The notes under the pieces are model-generated. The model was given only the letters and a program-made list of their open reading frames with translations, made no database searches and was not told the origin of the DNA. Below are positions 40,560-51,453 of a DNA stretch of 63,485 bases, piece by piece (positions within the stretch are counted from its first letter, which is position 1; each line of letters begins with the position of its first letter). Source of the stretch: Saccoglossus kowalevskii (lineage: Eukaryota; Hemichordata; Enteropneusta; Harrimaniidae). The DNA lies in NCBI RefSeq assembly GCF_000003605.2, contig NW_003106595.1:394068-457552 (forward strand). The letters are read 5' to 3'. Made by a program: the position numbers and the translations under genes.

Positions 40560-42625
40560 GGAATTCCTTTTGTATGAGTGTTTCAGGCCCAAAGTATTCT
40601 CTCATATTGTTGTTACAGAATTTAGTGCTTTGCTGTCATCAGTCGCGGACAAAACTGTCAAAAAAATAACACCCAAATTTAGAAAAAAGAAAAAAAGAGA
40701 AACCAAATTATGGTTTGATAGAGAGTGCTGGGAAATTCGAAATGAACTTAAAACTGCTAGCAAATTGTTTCAGCAATATCCCCTTGATCTGTTCACCAGG
40801 GGAAAAATACTTTGTCATAAAAAAAAAATATAAAAAATTAACTAAAAGGAAAAAATATGACTTAAAACAGCACCAGTTATCAAAGCTAAGTGATTCGGAA
40901 GGTGAACCATCAAAATTTTGGAAGCTGTTACGAGACTTAAACTCAGATTGTTTAGATAACAGTAACAATTCAATTGAGCCCAATGAATGGCTGTCTTACT
41001 TTAAAAAGCTTTTAAACAATAACAGCCTATCAACTGATTTAGAAACAAATTGCCCTGATAAAAACTTAAAATTAGTCAAACTGATTGGACTGTTGAAGAC
41101 AAAACAAACAGCAAAAATGATTTAAATGATTTAAATGCCCAAATCACTATACCTGAAATCAAAAAAAGCAATTAATTAACTTAAACTAAATAAAACATCA
41201 GGGGAGGACGAGCTCTGTAATGAAATGTTTAAATATGGAGAATTCTACATTCTTGAAGGGCTTCAAAAATTGTTTAGTCATATATATATAATTCAGGCAT
41301 TTTTCCAGCCAGTTGGAACACGAGCTTAGTCGTTCCTATTCACAAGTCAGGGTTCAAGACAATTCCTAATAACTATAGAGGGATTGCAGTTTATAGCTGC
41401 TTAGGAAAACTGTTTACCAGTATCCTGAACACTAGGCTAATAGCATACTTGGACAAACAAAATATTATTTCAAAGCATCAATTCGGTTTTAGGAAAAACT
41501 GCAGGACAACAGACAACCTCATTATATTAAAAACAATTGTACAAAAATATCTCTATAATAATAGCCATTCAAAAGATATCACAACCTCCAAGTCTATGCA
41601 AACAAAATCTATGCTTGCTTCACAGATTTTAGAAAGGCGTTTGACAGTGTGTGGCATAATGGTCTCGATTTCAAACTCCATAAAAATGGCATATCAGGTA
41701 AAATGTTTGATATAATAAAAAACATGTATGAAAACAACAAATACAGAATTAAAACAAAAGAGGGTTTAACTGAGAGCTTTAAATCAGCAGTTGGAGTCAG
41801 ACAAGGGTAAAATCTTAGCCCTACTCTTTTTAACATTTTCTTAAATGATCTACCTGACTGTTTCAACTCTGAAAACTGTGACTCCCCAGTTGTTGATAAT
41901 TTAAAAGTAAGTTGTCTCTTATATGCAGATAATGTTGTCATTTTATCTAAATCTGCTAGGGGGCTACAAAACTGTAACTTAAAAATATATACGTCAAAAT
42001 AGCGCCTGGCTGTTAATACAGAGAAAACAAAGGTTATTGTATTCAATAAATCAAACAGAGCCCTGAGCAATAATATATTCTTCTTCGCTGAAAAAGAAAT
42101 TGCCATTGTTAAGCAAATTAATTACCTGGGTATTACTATAAGTGCTAATGGCAAACATAAAGAGGGTATCAATAATTTAAAAAATAAAAGGATGAAAGCT
42201 CTCTTTGCTTTGAAATGCAAACTCGCGTTATGACAACTCACTAAACATACCCCTCCAACTATCTTTATTTGACAAACTGATAAGACCCATTATTGTATGT
42301 GGTAGTGATGTTTGGGGTGATGAAAGCACAACTAAGTCTGCAATTGAGGATGTCCATCTTTCATTTTGTCGGTTCATTCTTGGTCTCTCAAAATTCACAC
42401 CAAAAATAGCTGTTTATGGTGAGCTAGGAAGGCACCCCATTGAATGTTTTATCAAGAAACAACGACTTAAATATTTCAACCGGGTAACAAACTCTGATAA
42501 CATATTACTAAGAGAAGCCTACTTGGTAAATAAGAATGTAAAAAGTAAATGGTTTACAAGTGTAGAAACTCTCATGCAAGATATAGATGTTGTCATAAAA
42601 ATGTCTTTACAATAAGTAACTTTGA
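40560..42625 (+). mobile_element. Dead non-LTR retrotransposon (LINE), endonuclease-RT linker to RT C-terminus
   Basis: Pieces in order: LWFDRECWEIRNELK and SKFWKLLRDLNSD (linker between endonuclease and RT), ITIPEIKKAI and NKTSGEDELCNEMFKYG (RT fingers), KQNIISKHQFGFRKNCRTTD, CFTDFRKAFDSVWHNGL, SAVGVRQG, SCLLYADNVVILS (the catalytic YADD box, here YADN), YLGITIS, DKLIRPIIVCGSDVWGDES and IAVYGELGRHPIECF. Several frameshifts and stops (near 40831, 41125, 41809, 42000, 42231) and the changed catalytic Asp make it inactive. It lies between the two symporter genes. Confidence 0.9.
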
Positions 42626-43637
42626 CGACGAACGAAAATTAATTTGCATATGGCTGATCAGCAATGAGATGAGGTTTATCTACCCTGACGTATAGGCGTG
42701 GGTGGCGCCCTCGCCTACCGAACGGCATCAGACCCCACTATGTTGGGTTTGGAGCACCGTGGATGGCGTAACTCTTATGCAGCGCTGTCGATTTCTATTA
42801 TTCCCAAAGCAAATAATCAAATTGAATATGCAATATGGTTCATTTCCATTTTGTAATTTTACGATTACGTAAACCCAATTTGAAGTCGTAAAACACATCG
42901 TTTTTCAAGGGGTGTAAAATAATATTTACCCGCAAACCAAATGTATGAAAGTCTAGTTTTAGGTCGCATTTTCAATCATATCACAATAAATATACTTAAT
43001 AATTGGAAAAACAATGAAAGAAAATTGCTGAATGAAATAAATGAGTACACACTGAGATACGGACACTATGATTCAATATGTTGCTGTACCTAAATTATTA
43101 ATAATTGCCATTACTAACAACATTACGATAAAGACATTCCATTTTCGACACTGAAGAAAAAAAAACCTGAAGCAAAATGATTTCGATAAGTGAATTCGAG
43201 ATATATTAACAATAATTCATAAGGAAATGTATTCCATGTGCACACCAATAATAATTTTCATAGTTACTGATTACACGTGATAAAACATAATATTCTCGAT
43301 TTTTTTTTCATTTAATTTGTCTTGAATTATGACTGAATGCAGCTGAATGAAATTACAAAATATGTAGTTTGTTCAATAACTTATGTATGAACGATAACTG
43401 TACTTGGTAAAAAAGAAAGGATTTTACAATGTCGAAAACAGAAAGTCTTTATCGCAATGTTACAAGTAGAATTGTGTGAAGCCAAAGACGTTCAAACCCG
43501 CATTTCCGCTCATATCTCTAGAAATATACATCGTAAACTCATCGAAATTAGACAATAATTTTGTATTGACCTTGTCAACGACGACAGAATAACCGCCCCT
43601 AACTTCCATTTACGGGCAACGAAAAACAAAAACGCAT
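42626..43637. other. Intergenic, nothing recognised
   Basis: AT-rich except for a GC-richer patch at about 42690-42790 (GGTGGCGCCCTCGCC...) of unknown origin. No coding exon recognised. Confidence 0.45.
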
Positions 43638-43643
43638 TTTATT
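43638..43643 (-). promoter_or_regulatory. Candidate poly(A) signal of symporter B
   Basis: TTTATT on the + strand (AATAAA on the coding strand), only 22 bp after the stop codon of symporter B. If used, the 3' UTR is very short. Confidence 0.35.
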
Positions 43644-43665
43644 TTGTATAACAATGGGGATCAGT

Positions 43666-44326
43666 TTATAAATGGTAGTAACTATCTTGGAACTTGTTTG
43701 CTGTGATGTAGCTGTCAAGTGTGTTATCAATATTGGAATCACTGTTAAGGTTGTAGTCAACCCCGTAGTCTTTGTCATGGTTGTGGCCAATCTTGTGGTC
43801 ACTGTCATGATTGTGGTCTACCATGTGGTCACTATCGTGGTCAATGCCGTGGTCACTGTCGTGGTCACCGCTGTTGTCACAGCTGTGGTCAATGTCATGG
43901 TCACTGCCTTGGTCAATGTCATAGTCACCGACGCAACTGTTAACGAAATAATAGTTTTCATGGACTTGTGGGGATATATCGCACACCATTGACAATACGT
44001 AATCCACCACCATCTCCTTCTTTTTGTGAAACATCCTGTCTGCCTCTTTGATTTTCTGTCGCGTCTCTATCTCGATGGATCTGGCATAAGAGTCATCATG
44101 ACACATGCGACTGCGTTCGATATTCTCGAAACGTCGCTTCTGTTCGGTTCTGTATTCCACAATTTCAGCGGCTGCGTCTTTTCTAACACTTCGCATTTTG
44201 GCAGTTTTTCGTTTCCTCGCCTCTTTGATTGTTTCTAAGGATCGGCCGTCCGCCTCTCCCAGCATTTTTTCAATCTCCTTATCGGAGAAGAAGACCTCTG
44301 TTGTTTTAATGGTTTTTTCTTTTTCC
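43666..44326 (-). CDS. Last exon of symporter B: V-ATPase subunit G domain plus Asp/His tail
   Basis: Acceptor GCAG at 44330-44327. The exon gives one base to a split Arg codon begun by the preceding exon (CTC AG|GTGAGC at 44769), so the fusion is in frame. The encoded tail matches V-ATPase subunit G throughout: DKEIEKMLGEAD (for the usual IQQLLQAE), IKEARKRKTAKMR, AAAEIVEYRTEQKRRF, IETRQKIKE and VVDYVLSMVCDISPQVHENY. Only the extreme N-terminus, including the usual initiator Met, is missing; the nearest Met lies inside the domain. Subunit G normally pairs with subunit E in the peripheral stalk holding V1 to V0. After the domain come six-residue-like repeats rich in DHD/SDH (residues 693-760). 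Stop at 43666. Confidence 0.88.
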
Positions 44327-47300
44327 CTGCAATGGGATGAATGCAGGAGTTAGTCACAGAAAATGTTCTTTCACACGCATCTAACACAGAGGGCGTTCTT
44401 TCGCGCATCAAACACAAAATACACACCAGAAACACGACTATATTTTGTATACCCAATATTTAGCGTTGTCGTAAAAGTAGTGAGCATTTACAGCAAATAG
44501 TGTAGCACAGAAAACTGTACACTTCATTCATAAAAACATTTTCTTATACCCATTTACATTTTCAGTAGTACTACAGTATATAACCAGTGTTTTTTAAAAA
44601 CCAGATTTACGTTTTTGCTCCGATGAAAATAACCGATCGACGACTTGGATTACCAACAGTTAGTTACATTGAATTACACATTCACCAATCACGTTTTTAA
44701 TATATTTTCATAGAGTGCGTTTTTTTTTTAAATATTAAATTCACATTTCTAAAGTAATCAGTGCTCACCTGAGAAATATTGCAACTAGCTGTTGGTCGGC
44801 GTCTCTTTCTTGCTTTGACGAGCGTCTGTGGACTTCGCTGACAATGACCCCTACGATGAAAGTGACACAGAACGCCCACGCTCCATACCACATGAAGGAC
44901 AGCTACAGGAAAAGGGCGTGGTTTATCGTTATATCATATTATGATTGACCTGTCTTTGCTTGCCGTTTATTCCCCGATAGTTTATTCATATGCTACCCAT
45001 GTAAGTATATTGCACATGGAAGTCACAGTTTGCATATTACGTTTACCAGTATACAGTTAATGCAATACATGTTTTCTTACCGAGTATACGACTAGAACCT
45101 CGTCCAAGTGGTCTGCGTGTACTAAGGCACCGACGGAGACCCAGAGTGCCATCGATAATCCAACGAGAATACCAACAACTACACCACTGTAAAGAGAGAA
45201 TACCACATATATTAGTTACTTTGCTTAATTATATCAAACAGAAACTGTGACCGAGTGTATCGCTTTTACACTTTCGATGCGTCTACCATGTCCCATTTAA
45301 TTTGACCACTCAAATAACTAAAATTAGTCTAAATTGTAAAGTATACTTTACCAATTGGGACAATCCACTGGTCAAGTAATATATACTCACTGTCACGTTT
45401 TTCGCTTTCATCTCGACTCTTTGAACATAAGCTAAGACATCTAAGACAAATATGTCAAACAAATGTTAAGGAAAAACTGTTTTTAATTTGCTCCAATAAT
45501 ACATACGTGCCAGTGGATCGTTTGTAGGCAACACCCATCAACATGGCTGCCAGTAAGGGTCCACCGAAGACACCAAGGACAATGTTACTTGCTTCTAGCA
45601 TCGAGTCCATGCTCATGACAAGAAACGAAAACGCAACACTAACACATCCAAACATAACAACTGAGAACAAAAAAATAAAGGCGGACAAATTGTGTTACAG
45701 CAGTTAACAACCAGACAAACGAACTAGCAAATGATTGATTGAATGTATTGATGATTCACTAATAGTTAGTCCCAGTTTACTTTTGGGCGGAAAATAACAT
45801 ACCAATTATCTGAGCCTTCATGAGATTCTTGGCGTCGTTCGTATATATTTCCCGTCCCCTGGATCGCCAAATAATCCAGGGTTTGACGTAGTCTTCTAAC
45901 GTTACTGCGGCCATGGCACTCAATGATGACGACACCAGGCTAGTAAATGAAACGACAACGAAATATTAGCGTTTTTTTAAACATTACATCACAATACAAG
46001 AGCATATATTACCGGTGTATGGTTAAAGGATAATATGGAATAGCGTTTAATGTGGCCAACGTTATGTTATCTGAAGTACCAGACACTGCAAGAATGTTGA
46101 CACCATCTACCTATTATCCCGGCCCTTCACGGCGTCGGTTGATGAAATGGTTCGAATCCAGGTTGTGTTGTGAATATGGTGGGGTTGTGTGCTCGCATCC
46201 CCCTTGAGATTTGGGTTACCCTAAAAGTCCCATAAATGTGTCGTCGCCACCAACAATTTTAGATTTAGAATGTTATGTGACTATAGCCACGCTACCTGTA
46301 ACCAGGAATGTCTTACCTCACGGTACCAGCAAATATTGCGGAGAAGAAAAGACCGGTGAAACCAGGCATAAATCGAAAACAGTCGCGTACGAAGAACACC
46401 AACACCTGCAACATATAATAATGTTCAGTATCTCTGTGCAACAAACTCGATACCCAAACTGCATGGCTGATAGCAATGCATTTTGGGAGAAGAAACAGAT
46501 CGAAAGTAAAACAAGCATGGATTCCTTTATTTTCTCGTATCTGATTTCTACGCGCATAACCAGCAAGCATGTACATTACCTCGTCTGAAGAGTAGTATGT
46601 CGGTTCTTGGCGGGGTACACCTATCATTGCTGACGCTAGAGTCGCGGGATTTGTGGTCGGTGTCATTGTTTCTGGCACTATGCTTGGAACAGATTTCAAA
46701 TTTTGGTCTGTAGTAGCGCCGACTATAGTATCTAAATCCCGACCTGTCATGAATGAAAAAATATATTATACATCGTGATGTGGCACACCACGACGCAACG
46801 CGACGTAACACACCACGACGCAGCTCATCGTAATGCGGCGCACCACGACGCAACGCTGCGTAACACGGACCGATGCAACACATTGTAACACGGCGCAACA
46901 CATTGTAACACGGCGCACCACGACGCAACACAGCGTAACACGGCACGACGCAACACATCGTAATGCGGCGCACCACGACGTAACACAGCGTAACACGGCA
47001 CGACACAACACATCGTAATGCGGCGCAACACGACGCAACGCTGCGTAACACGGCGCAACACATTGTAACAAGGCGCACCACGACGCAACACAGCGTAACA
47101 CGTCAGGACGCTAGACATCGTAATGCGGCGCACCACGACGCAACACAGCGTAACACGGCACGACGCAACACGTCGTAATGCGGCGCACCACGACGCAACA
47201 CAGCGTAACATGGCACGACGCAACACATCGTAATGCGGCGCACCACGACGTAACACAGCGTAACACGGCACGACGCAACACATCGTAATGCGGCGCACCA

Positions 47301-50300
47301 CGACGCAACACATTGTAACACGGCACGACGCAACACTGCGTAATACGGCGCACCATGACGTAACACGGTCTAACACAACATATCGTAATGCGGCGCACCA
47401 CGAAGTAACACGGCCTAACACAACACGACGCAACACTGCGTAATACGACACGGCGCAACACTGCGTAACGCGGCGCATCACGACGAAACGCAGCGTAACA
47501 CGGCACGACGCAACACATTGTAACGTGGCGCACCTACGCGTAACACAGCGTAACACGGCACGACGCAACATATTGTAACGCGGCGCAACCCATTGTAACA
47601 CGGCGCAACACATTGTAACGCGGCGCACCACGACGTAACACATCACGGCGCAACATATTGTAATGCGGCGTACCACGACGTAACACAGCGTAACACAACA
47701 CGACGCAACATATTGTAACGCGGCGCACCACGACGTAACACAGCGTAACACAAGACGACGCAACATATTGTAACGCGACGCACCACGACGTAACACAACA
47801 CGGCGCAGCACTGCGTAATACGACACGACGCAACACATCGTAACGCTGTGGCCTACCACGACGCAACGCGACTTAAGAACTTGCATCTTATTTATCATCA
47901 TGAAAAACATTAAATATATCTAAACTAAACATACCATTGTAGTAAGCGAATACCATAGCTCCTATAGAATATAGTATTGGTTGAAAAATACACATGTATG
48001 GCATATTCAGCAACACCGCTCTGGAATAAAAAAATATATTTAACAAGGTTGTGTATGTATGTATGTCAAGTTACAATACTTGTCGGTGTACTTGATACCA
48101 CATATATCTCAGAGATCATGTGTATTTTGCCTCCAATCGACATACTAAAACGTATATGCATGTCAGGATGACGTAATCTCATCATTTATTATGTTAATGT
48201 ACCTGGTTTGGTTCGTAACCTCCATTTTCTTCGCAGTATGGAAACGTATTCGGGAACATTGCGCAACATGTTTTGTAGAACAAACAAGTATCAGTAAGTT
48301 CCAACTGACAATTTGATGAAACTTACAAATTATATCAAATTACACTCAAAAATAAATATATATATATAAACGTTGTACGTCTACGTTAAACTTACTTTTT
48401 GGTCTCCTTGGTAGAAACTGTTGACACCATTCTCTGCAACATTATCTGTGTGACTAACAGTGCCAATAGGTTTATACCGCCACCAACGATGCAGTTAAAA
48501 AACGTCACTCTCTCTGTCAGGTCAAAAGGAACACTGAAAACAAGATATAACAATCTTACATACTAGTGACGTAAGAGTGAGCGGTGTGGGATAGAGCTGT
48601 GTGTACGCGGTACGAGCTGCTTCCAAAATAAAGTACTAGTATTCACATCCGACCACGCCCGTTTTTGTTGTCAGGTAGATCTCGCCAACAAAAAACACAT
48701 ATATTGTTTTCTTTGATCTGCTAGTAAGTGGCTCATTTTCTAAAGTCACTCAATTAAAAAAAAAATATGCTTCTCGTTGTTAATGGTTTCTTTGAACGCG
48801 ATATGTATTGTTCATGTTTCTCCTGATCGTGTAACCAAGCCCCATAAAACGAGTCAATGGAAATTATAAACATGAAGATTTGACGTAGACAATATACAAA
48901 CGATGTAGACAATAGTAATCGCCATGTCCAATCACTATGGTGTACGTCTATTTATCGAAACTAAAAAGCTAAATCGGATTTAGTGGCGTACTTACTGAAA
49001 GAAATTCAGTCTGTCTTCTGCAGCGTTGTACGCCCAGATGTTGCTGGCCCCACCAAGTTCAGTGGAGCCAACACTCAGAATAATTACCATGGTGATCAAA
49101 ATAATTGCAAAGAACACAACGTCAGTCCACACAATACCCTTCACCCCTGCCTGTAGAGAAACTAAATATGTCAGTCGCAAGTTGTAATGTTTGAATCGCT
49201 GGTAGAAAATATGGAGACGATTCAAGGATATAGTTTTATACATGTTATAAATGTTGATGACTCATTATGCGGAAGTTACTAGTATTACCAGGTATCAGTT
49301 GTGTCGTACATGATGTGAGAGGGGAAAAACGGCTCACTTACCAGAGTTGTGTAGAGAGTACAGATAACAGCCACGAATAACACGCACTCCCATGCATTAA
49401 AACCATACACTGTAAAGTAAAATGTTTAATAGTGTCAGAGGCCAACTTAATTAGATCACACGATCAAAAAAACTGCATTGGGAAATGGTCAATTGATTGT
49501 TTGGTACAGTTCCCAAATGGCTTGATGGCAGGAATATATCATCCACGCCGGATTCGAAAATTTGGTTCAACATTAAAATGAAAACAAATTCATCGCATAT
49601 ATCAACTAGCGCCTCACACCTTACTGTGCCATACACGTCCGTATAGGCATGGCCTACGTGTTACTGTCGATACACACGTGGCGATCCATCCGTATCGCTT
49701 TCCATAATCTCTTTTCCATCATGACAACTCCATTTCCATTTCGGAAGTGAAACACACAATTGATACATTTTACTACATAAGGTGTTACGTAACAAATTCA
49801 CGCAATATAACACGGAAGTGTCACGAAATTCAAAAATTGTTATGGATGAAAACTTTTAATATTTTTCATATTGTATGTTGATCATGGTTTATCGTGAAGT
49901 GAAAACGTGTTTTATTTTATAACTAGAACGAAAGTTTTATATTGTTAAAGGGAACGCGGTATGTATGAGTTTCTTAAGGGGCGGTGGTCGACGCGCCACG
50001 CATGCGCGATATATGGGTCTCATATGTACAAAGATGGCGACTTTGGCTGTTGTGCAGACTAACGAGTATAAGTTGAGATGATACCAAACTTTAACTAGGT
50101 ATTTTTCCCGGTGATTTGGAGGTATCGAAGGAGTCACCGGCAGTAATTCGTGAACGTCGCGCCCAGGTCAAAACTCGTACTCGTGATTTCCATTAGAAGA
50201 GCGCGTTGGATTGTGGGAAAATCAATGCCAATAAACACAAATATTGCACATGCGCGGTGCAACGACCACCGCCCTTTAAAATGAATGAAATAAAACCAAT

Positions 50301-51453
50301 TTATTCGCTTAGAAAAGTGTGCATGCATCAATTCTTACCTGTTGCCAGGGCGCTAGCTGGTCCCATCATTACAATACCAACATAAAAAGCACTCAATATT
50401 AAAAATAACGCTGAGGTCACCAATCGACTCAAGTAGTTGTAGCGTAAATCAAAGTACTGTATGGAGATAATACACGAATAAACATAGATTGCAACAGAAA
50501 ACAGAAGAAAGTCGAGCTAGTACTATGACGTATGTTGATTTCAAGTTCGAAGCTTTGGAGTTATAATTAACGCGAGACTTGCCTCGTAACAGCTCGTAAT
50601 TCGTAGCCCTCTGATGACTGGGACGAAGACATAGGCAGCGACAGGATACACCCATACTATCGCGAGAATGAACGATGCGTAGCCGAGACCATATTCGTAC
50701 ACCTCTCCCGGGTATCCGAGTAGAGCTACTGCTGACATACATGATACCAACAAAGATGCGGAGATTGGCACCGCTTTCAACGACCTCCCACCGAAGAAAA
50801 ACCTGTATAAGAAGTATAAGTAGAAACAGTGAATGAACGATTCATGAATGAATGAATGAATGAATGAATGAATGAATGAATAAACGAACGAACGAACGAA
50901 CGAATGAATGAATGAATGAATGAATGAATGAATGAATGAATGAATGAATGAATGAATGAATGAATTGAATGATTGAACACATTAATTAATCAAAGAATGA
51001 ATGAATGGCATTTGTTTCGGTAAAAGTACAATAAAGCAGATTTCCATTTTCTATCTTGTTAATTCGGCCATACGTTGCACTAAAACACTACGGCTGCTTG
51101 TGCGATTAACTATACTAATACTGCGACAATGAAAACGACATGAAAACGAAAATAAATGTCAAAAGTACTTTGCCTAGTTGATGACAGTGGAGCAGTATTC
51201 ATTTACATATACACAAAATGCATTATTCAGTGCTTTGTCATGCCTATATCACGTGGTGGTGAATGTATTATTCACTTCACTCTTCAGATGTATAGCTATC
51301 CCAATAAAATCCCTCATAGAGTATATGAAATTACATATGTACTTACTGGTTAGGTGTTCGTTGTCCGCCTCGTCTAAATGCATGGAAGATAGCTTGCAGT
51401 ATGACAAACAGAACGACCACAAAAAAGACGATATAATCGGCGACGTGTATCAT
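43666..51453 (-). CDS. SLC5 symporter B fused to V-ATPase subunit G
   Basis: Tandem paralogue of symporter A. Coding exons: 51453-51347, 50802-50583, 50456-50339, 49409-49342, 49150-48996, 48533-48396, 48020-47935, 46743-46580, 46405-46317, 45939-45803, 45660-45507, 45186-45081, 44902-44769, 44326-43666. All phases agree; 778 residues. Residues 1-558 are the symporter: LLGYPGEVYEYGLGYA, GVKGIVWTDVVF, LTERVTF, AGTVSLVSSSLSAMAA, VTLEDYVKPW. Residues about 575-685 are a V-ATPase G domain and 693-760 are Asp/His/Ser-rich. The start ATG follows an in-frame TAA. Exon 50802-50583 uses a GC donor. The TM6-7 loop exon (164 nt) replaces two exons of A (48 and 77 nt) and adds a Thr/Pro-rich stretch. SLC5 C-termini are cytosolic, so the G domain faces the cytosol. 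Substrate unknown. Confidence 0.87.
46775..47875. repeat. 55-bp CpG-rich minisatellite in an intron of symporter B
   Basis: About 1.1 kb of tandem units. In the clean part the landmark TAATGCGGCG recurs every 55 bp (47176, 47231, 47286). Each unit is built from shorter CACGACGCAACACAGCGTAA-type blocks. The - strand has almost no stop codons, which gives false reading frames of up to 361 codons rich in VLRR/CVASW/APHYDV. It lies wholly between exons 48020-47935 and 46743-46580. Confidence 0.95.
49976..50279. mobile_element. TTAA-flanked MITE (piggyBac-like), copy 2
   Basis: Left TTAA + GGGGCGGTGGTCGACGCG; right GCAACGACCACCGCCCT + TTAA. About 300 bp, the reverse-orientation copy of the element at 26683-27000, sharing interior blocks such as GGGTCTCATATGTACAAAGATGG and GATTGTGGGAAAATCAATG. 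It lies in the intron between symporter B exons 50456-50339 and 49409-49342. Confidence 0.75.
50845..50964. repeat. (GAAT)n / (GAAC)n microsatellite
   Basis: About 30 tetranucleotide units with a short GAAC interruption at 50885-50902. Intronic, between the first two coding exons of symporter B. Confidence 0.95.

Noticed and set aside
43672-43992. + strand frame rich in Val (VVVTVV...)
   Set aside because: It is the reverse-strand shadow of the Asp/His repeat tail of symporter B, which has splice and homology support on the - strand.
46100-46165. Possible tRNA or SINE (B-box GGTTCGAATCC at 46149-46159)
   Set aside because: No A-box at the right distance and no cloverleaf could be drawn. It lies in a symporter B intron and may be a chance match.
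46548-47910. Long reading frames (111 to 361 codons) rich in VLRR, CVASW and APHYDV
   Set aside because: They lie wholly in the 55-bp minisatellite, occur in all three - strand frames, and fall in an intron of symporter B. They are open only because the motif lacks stop codons.
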